Made by a program: the position numbers and the translations under genes
Notes under the pieces: model-generated
What the model was told of the DNA's origin: nothing
Seen by the model: only the letters and a program-made list of their open reading frames with translations
The model's database searches: none
Source of the DNA: Blastococcus sp.
GTDB lineage: Bacteria > Actinomycetota > Actinomycetes > Mycobacteriales > Geodermatophilaceae
DNA length: 64,000 nt
Reading direction: 5' to 3'
Assembly (NCBI GenBank): GCA_025465355.1
Contig: JAODNN010000183.1
Location: 30,309-94,308 of the forward strand
Shown here: positions 1-8,355 of the stretch, piece after piece
Position numbering within the stretch: the first letter of the stretch is position 1
Layout of the letters: every line of letters begins with the position of its first letter

Positions 1-323
1 GCGAGCTGATGCACGGACCGGCGAAGGCCGAGGCCGTCCGCGCGCTCGCCGAGCGGGAAGGCCTGGACCTGAGCCGCTGCACCGCCTACAGCGATTCGGC
101 CAACGACCTGCCGATGCTGACCGAGGTGGGGACGGCGGTCGCCGTCAACCCCGACACCGAGCTGCGCGCCATCGCCCGCTCCCGCGGCTGGACGATTCGC
201 GACTACCGAACCGGACGCAAGGCAGCGAAGATCGGCGTGCCGACCGTGGCCGTCGCAGCCCTCTCGGGCGGCCTGGTGGGCGGCGCGATCGCGCTGCGCC
301 GCCGCAACAAGCTGCCGTTCTGA
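1..323 (+). CDS. HAD-superfamily (SerB-like, HAD-IB) phosphatase, C-terminal part
   Basis: The 5' end lies outside the window; the reading frame is open from base 3. The visible ~106 residues carry the last HAD motif ([10 protein letters not shown]), which places the Mg-binding acidic residues of HAD-IB phosphatases such as SerB. They end in a hydrophobic segment (about [17 protein letters not shown]) followed by a basic RRRNK tail, so the protein is probably membrane-anchored at its C terminus. In M. tuberculosis a serB1-type HAD gene sits beside the same acyltransferase and GalE-like genes, which supports this call. The substrate is not shown by the sequence; phosphoserine or a lysophospholipid phosphate are both possible. 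Confidence 0.8.
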   Translation, partial: ELMHGPAKAEAVRALAEREGLDLSRCTAYSDSANDLPMLTEVGTAVAVNPDTELRAIARSRGWTIRDYRTGRKAAKIGVPTVAVAALSGGLVGGAIALRRRNKLPF

Positions 324-360
324 AGCGTCGTCCGGGGGACGACGACCCGGCCAGGTGCCG

Positions 361-1269
361 TTACCCGAAGACGCTCTTGCGCTGGAGAAGCAGCTGGTAC
401 AGCGAGTGCTGGATGGTCTCGCGGACCTGGTCGGTGAGGTTGAAGACCAGCATCGGGTCCTCCGCCGCGCCGGGGCCGTAGGACGCCGTCTCGATCGGCT
501 CACCGAAGGCGATCAGCCACTTCGAGGGCAACGGCACCAGCCCGAGCGGCCCGAGGAGCGGGAACGTCGGCGTGATCGGGAAGTAGGGCAGACCCAGCAG
601 TCGGGCCGCCGTCTTCGCGTTGCCGATCATCGGGTAGATCTCCTCGGCGCCCACGATGGCGCACGGGATGATCGGTGCCCCGGTGCGCAGAGCCGCTGTG
701 ACGAAACCCCCGCGGCCGAACCGTTGCAGGGTGTACCGCTCACGGAACGGCTTGCCGATCCCCTTGAAGCCCTCGGGGAAGACCCCGACCAGTTCGCCCT
801 CGGTGAGCAGCCGCTCGGCGTCCTCGTTGCACGCCAGCGTGGAGCCCATCTTGCGCGACATCGAGCCGATGAAAGGCATGTCGAACACGAGGTCGGCACC
901 CAGCAACCGGAGCCGGCGCTGCGCGGGGTGGTCGTCGTGCAGGGACACCGACGTCATCAGAGCGTCGACCGGCAGGGTGCCCGAGTGGTTGGCGACCACG
1001 AGGCCGCCGCCGACGTCGGGGACGTTTTCCAGACCCAGGGAGTCGACGCGGAACCACTTCGAGAAGAACGGCCGCAGCAGCGGCATCAGCACATGGTCGG
1101 CGAGATCCGGATCGAAGCCGAACTCGTCGGTCTCGTACTCCCCGGTCAGCCGGCGCCGGAGGAACTCGAGACCACCGGCGAGCTGTTCCTCCCAGCCGGG
1201 CGGCGAAGGTGCGGGGATGTAGGGCTCGTCCTCGTCCGGCCGGAGCGGGATCACGCGCGCCTCAGGCAT
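361..1269 (-). CDS. Lysophospholipid acyltransferase family protein (PlsC-like)
   Basis: 302 residues. It has the acyltransferase block I motif NHSGTLPVD (about 94-102), where His and Asp are catalytic, and block III FPEG (about 164-167), the glycerol-phosphate binding site. Such enzymes move an acyl chain from acyl-CoA or acyl-ACP to a lysophospholipid at the inner membrane face. An N-terminal stretch of about 60 residues precedes the domain. The start overlaps the upstream GalE-like gene by 8 nt, so the two are co-transcribed. The acyl acceptor cannot be told from sequence. Confidence 0.88.
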   Translation of the reverse strand: MPEARVIPLRPDEDEPYIPAPSPPGWEEQLAGGLEFLRRRLTGEYETDEFGFDPDLADHVLMPLLRPFFSKWFRVDSLGLENVPDVGGGLVVANHSGTLPVDALMTSVSLHDDHPAQRRLRLLGADLVFDMPFIGSMSRKMGSTLACNEDAERLLTEGELVGVFPEGFKGIGKPFRERYTLQRFGRGGFVTAALRTGAPIIPCAIVGAEEIYPMIGNAKTAARLLGLPYFPITPTFPLLGPLGLVPLPSKWLIAFGEPIETASYGPGAAEDPMLVFNLTDQVRETIQHSLYQLLLQRKSVFG

Positions 1270-2368
1270 CCCGGACCGCCCTCAATCCGGGGGCAGGAGG
1301 GGTTGGTCGCAACCGGTCACTCACCGCGCCGGCAGCCTCGCCGACCCGTCCGAGGACGGATCTGACACGTGCGGCCGTCGGTTCGACCAGGCGGGAAGGC
1401 AACACCGGGGAAACGGTCCGGGCGTAATCGGCCAACGCGGCCTCCGTGGTGTACCGGGGAAGATAACCGAACTCGGTGCGCAGGACGGTCGTGTCGACGA
1501 CACGGCCGAAGTTGAGGAAGCGCATCTGCTCCGGGGAGTAGTCCACGAACCCGAAGCGACGGGAGAGCCGGCCGACCGAGCCCAGGGCCGGCGACGGGAT
1601 CGGCGCCTCCACCCGGCCCAGCCGGCGGATCGCCTGCGACAGCAGCAGCGTGCCCTCACCGCCGACGTTCACCGTGCCCACGAAGGGGCCGGTCGTGGCG
1701 CGGGTGAGAACTGCCAGCGCGTCGTCCTCGTGCAGCAGCTGCACCCGGGCGTCGTAGCCCAGCGCGGTCGGCACCACGGGCATGCGGAAGAAGCTGGTGA
1801 GCAGCGAGTCGATCCGCGGACCGATGAAGTTGGTGAACCGCAGCACAGCGACATCGACCTCGGGACGGCGCCGCCGGAAGGCGCGCACGTACCCCTCGAT
1901 ATCGAGACTGTCCTTCGCGAACCCACCCGACGGCACCGCGCGGGCCTGCATCGCCTCGGTGAAGACGGCGGGGTCACGCGAGGAGGCGCCGTACACGGCA
2001 CTGGTGGACTTCAGGACGAAGCGGCGCACCGACGGCGCCCGCTGGCAGGCCGCCAGGAGCTGCATCGTGCCGATGACGTTGAGTTCCTTCATCGGCGTCC
2101 GGCCACCCGAACCGGCCGGAGTCGAGCTGATGTTCATGTGCACGACGGTGTCCACCGACGCCGCTGCGATGACCTTGCCGATCAGCGGGTTGCGGATGTC
2201 GGCCCGGACGAACTCGGTGCGCCCGAGCCGCCGGAGCATCTCCGGGGCCGGCGGGACCGTGTCCACGCCGATGACCCGGTCGATCGACGGGTCGGCCGCG
2301 AGCTCGGCCGCCAGCGCACCACCCAGCCACCGGCTCACACCGGTGACGAGGACCACCGCAGGCGGCAC
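1262..2368 (-). CDS. NAD-dependent epimerase/dehydratase (extended SDR, GalE-like)
   Basis: 368 residues with the N-terminal nucleotide-binding TGVSRWLGG turn (about 9-17) and a Rossmann fold. It is an extended-SDR of the sugar-nucleotide epimerase type; the homologous position in mycobacteria holds galE2. A Tyr followed by Gly/Ala is visible near 125 (SAVYGASS), but the canonical YxxxK is not obvious, so the substrate and even the epimerase activity are uncertain. The C-terminal ~50 residues (Arg/Val/Pro-rich) extend past the usual fold. It lies between bS22 and the acyltransferase, all on the minus strand. Confidence 0.82.
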   Translation of the reverse strand: MPPAVVLVTGVSRWLGGALAAELAADPSIDRVIGVDTVPPAPEMLRRLGRTEFVRADIRNPLIGKVIAAASVDTVVHMNISSTPAGSGGRTPMKELNVIGTMQLLAACQRAPSVRRFVLKSTSAVYGASSRDPAVFTEAMQARAVPSGGFAKDSLDIEGYVRAFRRRRPEVDVAVLRFTNFIGPRIDSLLTSFFRMPVVPTALGYDARVQLLHEDDALAVLTRATTGPFVGTVNVGGEGTLLLSQAIRRLGRVEAPIPSPALGSVGRLSRRFGFVDYSPEQMRFLNFGRVVDTTVLRTEFGYLPRYTTEAALADYARTVSPVLPSRLVEPTAARVRSVLGRVGEAAGAVSDRLRPTPPAPGLRAVRDA

Positions 2369-2378
2369 GAGCCTCAGC

Positions 2379-2477
2379 TCACTTCTTGTTGCGACGCTGA
2401 ACGCGCGTCTTCTTCAGCAGCTTGCGGTGCTTCTTCTTCGCCATCCGCTTGCGCCGCTTCTTGATGACCGAACCCAT
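2379..2477 (-). CDS. 30S ribosomal protein bS22 (AURKAIP1/COX24 domain)
   Basis: A 32-residue, extremely basic protein beginning [19 protein letters not shown] and ending RRNKK, read directly from the minus strand. It is nearly identical in pattern to the mycobacterial small-subunit protein bS22, which sits near the decoding centre of the 30S subunit, and to the COX24/AURKAIP1 C-terminal domain. It lies between the GalE-like gene and the BldC-like HTH gene, the same order as Rv0501-Rv0500B-Rv0500A. Its small size means automated gene callers often miss it. Confidence 0.93.
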   Translation of the reverse strand: MGSVIKKRRKRMAKKKHRKLLKKTRVQRRNKK

Positions 2478-2667
2478 GTGTTACTCCCACGTCGTCCCGG
2501 ATGATCAGCTCGTGCGCGACGTCCTGGGCCAGCAGAACCTTGGCCCGGCGTCGCTCGGCGACTGAGCGTACCCGGACGTCCCGCGGCGACGCTGCCGCGG
2601 GCGAGCCCGGAGGACGAACGACGTGCGACAAGAGTCTCAGGCGAACGCCAGGTCCGCCTTCGCAGAC

Positions 2668-3006
2668 TCAGGCGATGTCGGTGTACGCGTCGCGCAGGTA
2701 GTCCTGCACGGCGCGCTCCGGCACGCGGAAGGAACGGCCGACGCGGACGGCGGAGAGCTCGCCGGCGTGGACGAGGCGGTACACGGTCATCTTCGAGACA
2801 CGCATCATCGCGGCGACCTCGGCAACCGTCAGGAACGTGACGGCGGCACGCGGGGTCGGGACGGACTGGCGGCCGAGCGGCATGGCGGCGGGGTGAGCGC
2901 CGGGAACCGGGCGAGCGACAGAGGCGGCGCTCATGGGCCGGCCGATCGGACGGGGGCCGGGCACTGCGGGGCGGGCGATGGCAGTGGCGCGCTGGGGCAT
3001 GGTCAT
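2668..3006 (-). CDS. BldC-like helix-turn-helix DNA-binding protein (excisionase-type MerR fold)
   Basis: 112 residues from the ATG at 3006. A low-complexity Ala/Pro/Arg N-terminal ~50 residues precedes a compact MerR/excisionase helix-turn-helix (FLTVAEVAAMMRVSKMTVYR then LVHAGELSAVRVGRSFRVPE), ending in a YLRD helix. Proteins of this kind bind direct repeats cooperatively, as BldC does in Streptomyces. An AGGAG-like GGAG lies 8 nt before the ATG, so I prefer this start over the longer open frame to 3249. It is the counterpart of mycobacterial Rv0500A, beside bS22. Its target is unknown. Confidence 0.85.
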   Translation of the reverse strand: MTMPQRATAIARPAVPGPRPIGRPMSAASVARPVPGAHPAAMPLGRQSVPTPRAAVTFLTVAEVAAMMRVSKMTVYRLVHAGELSAVRVGRSFRVPERAVQDYLRDAYTDIA

Positions 3007-3341
3007 GTCTTCGTCTCCGGACCTAGCTCGTGTCGTGGCGCCGGCTTCCCCACCGGCAACTGAACACGCACGTGCTGCAACAGAGCGTAAGGGGACAGGC
3101 GTGACTGGAGCGATGGATGAATCGAACAGGCGGACCGGTCCGTCCTGGGCAGAAGTACACCAGTGCGACACGATGGAACTGTTATCCGGCGCGTCAAGTA
3201 ACACGGTGACGAGTCGGTGACACAGCGTCCACCAATTCCCGCGCTCCATGCGCTACGTTGTCCGGCCGCCTGGTTGTCCGGCCGCCTGACAGCGGCGGGA
3301 AGGACGTCGGGACCGTCGTCGACAGCAGAGGTCCGTGCAGG
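3007..3341. other. 335-nt intergenic region with a 16-bp direct duplication
   Basis: No gene is supported here. The stretch should hold the promoter of the BldC-like gene. A perfect tandem duplication of 16 bp (gttgtccggccgcctg) lies at 3257-3272 and 3273-3288, just beyond the proC stop. I see no riboswitch or strong terminator. Confidence 0.5.
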
Positions 3342-4160
3342 TCAGTGCGTGTCGCTGCCCAATTCCACCGAGCGGTCGTGTGCCGCCTCGATCGCGGCGA
3401 TCAGCGCGGCGCGCACACCGTGGCGCTCCAGCTCCCGGATCGCGGCGATGGTCGTGCCGCCGGGGCTGGTGACCGCCTCCCGGAGCACCACCGGGTGTTC
3501 CCCCGAGTCGCGCATCATCACTGCGGCACCGAGCGCGGTCTGGACGATGAGGTCGGCAGCCAGCGCCCGCGGCAGGCCGAGCAGGATGCCCGCGTCGACC
3601 ATCGCCTCCACGAGATAGAAGAAGTACGCCGGTCCGCTGCCCGACAACGCCGTGACGGCGTCCTGCTGCGACTCCGGCACCCGGCGCACCTGCCCGACCG
3701 CAGCCAGGAGCGCCTCGGCCTCGTCCAGGTGCCGCTCCTCCGCGTGGGCACCCGGCGACAGCACGCTCATCCCCTGGTCCACCAGCGCCGGGGTGTTCGG
3801 CATGACCCGCACGACGGGCGTGCCGGCCGGCAGGGCGGCCTCGATCCGCGCCGTGGGCACGCCGGCGGCGACCGAGACGACCAGGTGACCCGCGTCGACG
3901 ACGCCGCCGAGGCGGGCGAGGAGGGTGTCGATGTCCTGCGGCTTGACCGCCAGCAGGAGGACGCGGGCGCGCGCTGCGGCGTCGGCCAGGTCGACGGCGG
4001 GGACCCCGTAGCGGTCGGCGAGTTGCGCCGCGCGCTCGGCGTTGCGCTCGCAGATCAGGATCCCGTCGGCCCCACCCCGCCGGATCAGCCCCGACAGCAG
4101 CGCCTCTCCGATCTTGCCCCCGCCGATGATGGCCAGACCGCGGCGCCCGTCCGCGGTCAC
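3342..4160 (-). CDS. proC: Pyrroline-5-carboxylate reductase
   Basis: 272 residues, the usual ProC length. It reduces 1-pyrroline-5-carboxylate to proline with NAD(P)H in the cytosol. Visible features are the N-terminal dinucleotide fold IIGGGKIGEALLSGL (about 11-25), the MPNTPA segment (about 121) and the family signature around SGSGPAYFF with TSPGGTT near residue 230. It starts with GTG, overlapping the stop of the upstream proline-dehydrogenase-like gene by 4 nt (GTGA), so the pair is translationally coupled. Confidence 0.95.
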   Translation of the reverse strand: MTADGRRGLAIIGGGKIGEALLSGLIRRGGADGILICERNAERAAQLADRYGVPAVDLADAAARARVLLLAVKPQDIDTLLARLGGVVDAGHLVVSVAAGVPTARIEAALPAGTPVVRVMPNTPALVDQGMSVLSPGAHAEERHLDEAEALLAAVGQVRRVPESQQDAVTALSGSGPAYFFYLVEAMVDAGILLGLPRALAADLIVQTALGAAVMMRDSGEHPVVLREAVTSPGGTTIAAIRELERHGVRAALIAAIEAAHDRSVELGSDTH

Positions 4161-4912
4161 GAGCGCCCGGCCAGGGGACGGGCGGCGAGGAGGGCTGCTC
4201 CGCCGCCGGAAACCACTGCCACGCGGACGGCGTCACCGGCGGCCGCCAATCGCTGCTGCTCGTCGGTCCGGACTCCGTAGGGCATGAGGTGCTCCCAGCT
4301 GTCGGGCGCGCGACCGTTCCAGGCCGCGCGCTCCCCGGTGATGGCGATCAGTCGCGGGTCGGTGGCCGCGACGGAGGGATGTCCGCTGCCGGCCATCAGG
4401 ACATTGAGGCAGCGCACGAAAGACAGGTCGGCGGCCGCGCCGCGGCCCGCAGTCAGCCGCACCCGGCCGTCGGCGAGGGCGCGGCAGCGCGCTTCGGCGT
4501 CCGGTTCCCCGGCCGGGACGACGACCCGGCTACCCGGGAGGTCGGGGTGGACCGCCCCCACGGCGGCGGGCGGACCCGCCAGGACGACGGACAGACCGGC
4601 CTCGGCTGCCGTCGCCGCGAGCGCCCGGACGGCCGCAGGCCCGAGCCGATCGACCGGGAGGATGAGCTCGCAGGAGGGTCCGAGACCGGCGGCATGCACG
4701 CGGCCCACGAGTTCGGCCAGCTCCCCCGCGACGTCGTCGTCCGGACCCGGTGTGTGCTCGAGCGCGACGGGACGGCCGACGGCGACAAGCTCGGCGGCGA
4801 CCTGCAGGGCGTCGCCGATCGCCGGACGGGCCAGCTGCGGACCAGCCAGCATCCGGCGCACCAGGGGCCGGTCCAGCAACCGGCGCAGCTCGGAGCGGGT
4901 ACGGGCGGACAC
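4157..4912 (-). CDS. Proline-dehydrogenase-like protein (PutA-type barrel, divergent)
   Basis: About 251 residues from the GTG at 4912; an ATG at 4972 is an alternative but would abut the divergent gene. The C-terminal part keeps the proline dehydrogenase pattern: an FVRCLNVLM strand, HPSVAATDPRLIAI, then SWEHLMPYGVR, which matches the flavin and substrate site of ProDH barrels (usual form FEFQMLYGIR). The N-terminal half is short and only loosely similar. If active it would oxidise proline to P5C, the reverse of its coupled neighbour ProC. That pairing, and the Pro in place of Leu in the PYG turn, make a modified role possible. Confidence 0.62.
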   Translation of the reverse strand: MSARTRSELRRLLDRPLVRRMLAGPQLARPAIGDALQVAAELVAVGRPVALEHTPGPDDDVAGELAELVGRVHAAGLGPSCELILPVDRLGPAAVRALAATAAEAGLSVVLAGPPAAVGAVHPDLPGSRVVVPAGEPDAEARCRALADGRVRLTAGRGAAADLSFVRCLNVLMAGSGHPSVAATDPRLIAITGERAAWNGRAPDSWEHLMPYGVRTDEQQRLAAAGDAVRVAVVSGGGAALLAARPLAGRS

Positions 4913-4970
4913 GTCGGAAACCGTAGTGCGCCTGTGTGTGCACCGTCCGGGGTGCGGGTAGCGGCGGCTC

Positions 4971-5537
4971 ATGGCAGGAGAACTGAACGGGATGAAGGTG
5001 GCCGTGCTCGCGACGGACGGGGTCGAGCAGGTCGAGCTCGACCGGCCGTGGCAGGCCCTGGAGGAGGCCGGCGCCGAGCCGGAACTGGTCTCGCTGGAGG
5101 CAGGCACGATCAGGACATATGACCACATCGACCCGTCCGAGAAGCGGACGGTCGACGCCGTGGTCAGCTCGGCCGACCCGGACGCCTACGGGGCGCTGGT
5201 GCTGCCGGGCGGGGTCATCAACGGTGACTTCGTCCGCGCCGATGCAGACGCCGTCGCGTTCGTGAAGGCCTTCTTCGACGCGGGCAAGCCGGTGGGCGCG
5301 ATCTGTCACGCGCCGTGGGTGCTCATCGAGGCGGGGGCAGTACGCGGCCGCCGCATGACGTCGTGGCCCTCGCTCGAGACCGATCTGCGCAACGCCGGGG
5401 CCGAGTGGGTGGACGAGGAGGTCGTGGTGGACGGCACCCTCGTGACCAGCCGCAAGCCCGACGACCTGGACGCCTTCGGCGCGGCGATCGTCGAGCAGTT
5501 CGCCATGGACCACGACGAGGTGCCGGCGGACGCCTGA
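4971..5537 (+). CDS. DJ-1/PfpI family protein (type 1 glutamine-amidotransferase fold)
   Basis: 188 residues. The nucleophile elbow GAICHAP places Cys near 112 followed by His 113, as in PfpI proteases and the YraA/YfkM stress proteins, and an acidic residue near 19-22 (GVEQVEL) fits the conserved Glu. Members act as deglycases, chaperones or weak peptidases in the cytosol; the sequence does not decide among them. It is divergent from the proline-dehydrogenase-like gene with a short shared promoter region. Confidence 0.88.
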   Translation: MAGELNGMKVAVLATDGVEQVELDRPWQALEEAGAEPELVSLEAGTIRTYDHIDPSEKRTVDAVVSSADPDAYGALVLPGGVINGDFVRADADAVAFVKAFFDAGKPVGAICHAPWVLIEAGAVRGRRMTSWPSLETDLRNAGAEWVDEEVVVDGTLVTSRKPDDLDAFGAAIVEQFAMDHDEVPADA

Positions 5538-5559
5538 CGCCTGACGCCGGCCGCCGGGT

Positions 5560-6519
5560 TCAGCGGTTCGCGATGACCGACGCTGCGGGCACGATCGTCA
5601 GCAGCGTGCCCGCGAGTACCAGGACGGCGAGCAGCCGGGCGCCCAACGGCTCCCGGCCCATCCGCTGTCGCCACGCACTGACCCCCGTGACCAGGCCGGT
5701 GACCGCGACGGGGACGAGCACGACCGCGACGTACGGGATGTTCTGCCACAGCACCGTGGCGGCGAAGTAGACGCCGATACCGACGGCGAGCGCGATGACC
5801 AGCTCGCCGGCGAAGCGCAGCCAGGCCAGCGCGCTCTCCTGCGGGCTGTTGTCGAAGTCGGTGTCGCCGATGTCGTCGGCCCGGACGGCCGGAATGGGGC
5901 CGGTCGACGGGTGCTGTTCCTCCGGCCGCGGCGTCCGCACGGGGCGGGACCCCTGCGGGATCCGGTCCGCCGCCCGCCGGTCGGCATCGCGGCGGTCGGT
6001 GTCGCGCCGCTCGGGATCGCGCCGGTCACTGTCGCGCCGCTGGGGATCGCGCCGTTCGGGCGCCGCGCCCCCGGGGACGCCGGGCTTCCGGTCGGGCCGC
6101 AGCCCGGGGATGGCCGCGGTGGACGGGTCGACCGGGGGACGACGCGGTTCGCGACGCCCGAAGGACTCCCGGGGTTCCCGGGGTTCCCGGGGCCCGCGGA
6201 GGCCATGGGGCTCGCGCATCTCACGGGACTCGCGTACCTCGCGCACCTCGCGGGCGTCGCGGGCGTCGCGGGGTGCGCGCCGTTCGCGGTCGCGGACGGG
6301 CTCCGGCGCGTCCAGGTCGCTCCTGCGGCGTCCGTACCCGGCGGCGCCTGGTGCCCCGTCGGCAGCCGCCTCCGCCCGGCGCTGGCGTAGACCGGTCTCC
6401 TCCGGGTCGTCCCAGCGGCGGCGGGTCTTGGCCCGGTTCGCGGACTCGATGCCCGCCTCGCGGAGGATCTCGGCAAGGGAACGGCCACCCGTGTCCGGAT
6501 TCCAGTCCGGTTCGGCCAT
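5560..6519 (-). CDS. Membrane protein with Arg/Asp-Glu repeat linker
   Basis: 319 residues from the ATG at 6519, which overlaps the ppx stop as ATGA. An N-terminal conserved-looking stretch (DWNPDTGGRSLAEILREAGI) is followed by about 140 residues of charged low complexity: RE/RD repeats at about 78-125 and an RRDxx pentapeptide run at about 155-186 (RRDSDRRDPERRDTDRRDAD). The C-terminal third holds three likely transmembrane segments (about 236-256, 261-283, 296-316). The same position next to ppx is held by a membrane protein in mycobacteria (Rv0497). Function unknown; the mixed-charge linker is presumably cytoplasmic. Confidence 0.72.
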   Translation of the reverse strand: MAEPDWNPDTGGRSLAEILREAGIESANRAKTRRRWDDPEETGLRQRRAEAAADGAPGAAGYGRRRSDLDAPEPVRDRERRAPRDARDAREVREVRESREMREPHGLRGPREPREPRESFGRREPRRPPVDPSTAAIPGLRPDRKPGVPGGAAPERRDPQRRDSDRRDPERRDTDRRDADRRAADRIPQGSRPVRTPRPEEQHPSTGPIPAVRADDIGDTDFDNSPQESALAWLRFAGELVIALAVGIGVYFAATVLWQNIPYVAVVLVPVAVTGLVTGVSAWRQRMGREPLGARLLAVLVLAGTLLTIVPAASVIANR

Positions 6520-7463
6520 CACGCCCCTCCCAACGAATCGAGCCTGCGCAGGATGACACCTTCCCGCAGCGCCCATGGACAGATCCGAACGAACGGTACG
6601 TCCAGAGCACGCATTGCTGCGGCAGCCACAACGGCGCCCGCAGGAACCTGATGCGCGCGGGCCTGGGAAACGCCCGGAAGTTCGGCCAGTGCCGACGACT
6701 CGATCCGCGACACGAAGCCCGCCAGCTGGTCGAGTCCGGTCGCCGACAGCTGCCTCGGCACCCGGAGCCCGGCCGAGGAGGGCGCGGCACCAGTGAGCCG
6801 TGCGAGCGTGCGGAACGTCTTGCTCGTGGCGGCCACGAGATCGGGCGGCCCGGCTGCGCGCAGCTTCTCAGCGGCCGGGTCGAGCAGCTCGGTGACGTGC
6901 GCCTCGAGCTCCTTCAGCGCCACGAGGTCGGGCCGGCCACCCTCCTGCGCCGCCGGCAGGAACCTCCGGGTCATCCGGCCGGCTCCCAGCGGGAGGGAGA
7001 TCGCGACGCCCGGGTCCTCGTCGATTCCTGCGGCGAGTTCCAGGGAGCCACCACCGATGTCGAGCACGAGCAACTTCCCGGCGCTCCAGCCGAACCACCG
7101 GCGGACGGCGAGAAAGGTCAGCCTGGCCTCGTCCTCCCCGCTGAGCACCTGCAGGTCGACGCCGGTTCTGCTCCGGATCCGGTCCAGCACCTCGAGCCCG
7201 TTGTCCGCCTCGCGGATGGCGGAGGTGACCAGGGCCATGAACTCGTCGACGTCCTGCTTCTCGGCCTGGTCGCAGGCGCTCTGCACCGCCCGGAGCAGCG
7301 CCTTCTCCCCCGCCTTGGACAGCAGGTCATCGTCCCCGACGTGCTCGGAGAGCCGCAGGACGGAGCGTTCGTCGTGCATCGGCGTGGGGTGCGCACCGCG
7401 GTGGGCGTCGACGACGAGCAGGTGGACGCTGTTCGAACCGACGTCCAGAACCCCGAGCCGCAT
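6519..7463 (-). CDS. ppx: Ppx/GppA family exopolyphosphatase
   Basis: 314 residues, typical of the short actinobacterial Ppx1/Ppx2 type that lacks the C-terminal HD domain. It shows the ASKHA-fold phosphate loops: VLDVGSNSVHLLVVD near the start, SAIREADNG, and LDIGGGSLEL near 144. These bind Mg and the phosphate chain or (p)ppGpp. It probably hydrolyses inorganic polyphosphate or pppGpp, linking it to the phosphate genes downstream. It starts the two-gene operon with the membrane protein. Confidence 0.9.
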   Translation of the reverse strand: MRLGVLDVGSNSVHLLVVDAHRGAHPTPMHDERSVLRLSEHVGDDDLLSKAGEKALLRAVQSACDQAEKQDVDEFMALVTSAIREADNGLEVLDRIRSRTGVDLQVLSGEDEARLTFLAVRRWFGWSAGKLLVLDIGGGSLELAAGIDEDPGVAISLPLGAGRMTRRFLPAAQEGGRPDLVALKELEAHVTELLDPAAEKLRAAGPPDLVAATSKTFRTLARLTGAAPSSAGLRVPRQLSATGLDQLAGFVSRIESSALAELPGVSQARAHQVPAGAVVAAAAMRALDVPFVRICPWALREGVILRRLDSLGGA

Positions 7464-7503
7464 GGGGTCAGTCTGCCGGTGCGGACCGCTCTAGGCTGGG
7501 ACG

Positions 7504-8355
7504 GTGCGCCCTGACGCCGCCGGGGACCCCGGTGATCCGCCCGAGGAAGTCGGCCTCGACTTCCCGCGGGAATGGCTCGAGTTCCCCGATCCGGCCGATC
7601 CCGAGCACGTCGTCCGCGCCGATCTCACCTGGCTGACGTCCGCCTGGACCTGCATCTTCGGCCGCGGCTGCGCCGGCGTCGTCGCCGGCCGGGCGGACGA
7701 CGGCTGCTGCAGCCACGGGGCCTTCTTCGCCGACGACGACGACCTGGCCCGCGTCACCGCCGCGGTGGCCGATCTGACCGACGAGGACTGGCAGCTCGCG
7801 CCGGTCGGCCGCGGCGACTGGACCGAGAAGGGGGAGGACGACGGGGACGGCGGGGTGCGCTCGACGCGGACGCGGGTCGTCGACGGTGCCTGCGTCTTCC
7901 TGAACCGGCCCGGCCACCCCGCCGGGAGCGGCTGCGCCCTGCACGCGATGGCGCTGCGGACCGGCGTGCACCCGCTCACCACCAAACCCGACGTCTGCTG
8001 GCAGCTGCCGGTCCGCCGGGAGCAGGAGCACGTCGAACGGCCCGACGGCACCCGGGTGCTGGTGACGACGATCGGCGAGTTCGACCGGCGCGGCTGGGGC
8101 CCCGGCGGGCACGACCTGCACTGGTGGTGCACCGGCTCCCCGGTCGCACACGTCGCGCACGAGCCGCTGGTCGTGACCTACGCGCCCGAGCTCACCGCCC
8201 TGCTGGGCGAGCCGGCGTACGCGGAACTACGCCGGCTGACCGAGCTGCGCCTCGACCAGGGTCTGGTCGCGCCCCATCCCGCCAGTGCTGATCGTTTCGC
8301 CCACGCGACCCGCCCTATGCCCGTCGAGCTGCACCGGCATCGTCCCCTCGGCTGA
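7504..8355 (+). CDS. Conserved Cys/His-rich hypothetical protein
   Basis: 283 residues from a GTG. I do not recognise a named family with certainty. Eight cysteines are spread in a distinctive pattern: Cys 50 and 56, the pair CCSHG at 68-72, then GAC-VFLNR near 130, GCALH near 144, KPDVCWQLP near 165 and WWCTG near 209. Together with several His residues this resembles metal-binding (zinc or iron-sulfur) proteins of the CxxCC type, such as the DUF3109/YkgJ group, but only loosely. Its 3' end overlaps the convergent GlxA-type regulator by 129 nt, which is unusual in this tightly packed region. Confidence 0.7.
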   Translation: MRPDAAGDPGDPPEEVGLDFPREWLEFPDPADPEHVVRADLTWLTSAWTCIFGRGCAGVVAGRADDGCCSHGAFFADDDDLARVTAAVADLTDEDWQLAPVGRGDWTEKGEDDGDGGVRSTRTRVVDGACVFLNRPGHPAGSGCALHAMALRTGVHPLTTKPDVCWQLPVRREQEHVERPDGTRVLVTTIGEFDRRGWGPGGHDLHWWCTGSPVAHVAHEPLVVTYAPELTALLGEPAYAELRRLTELRLDQGLVAPHPASADRFAHATRPMPVELHRHRPLG

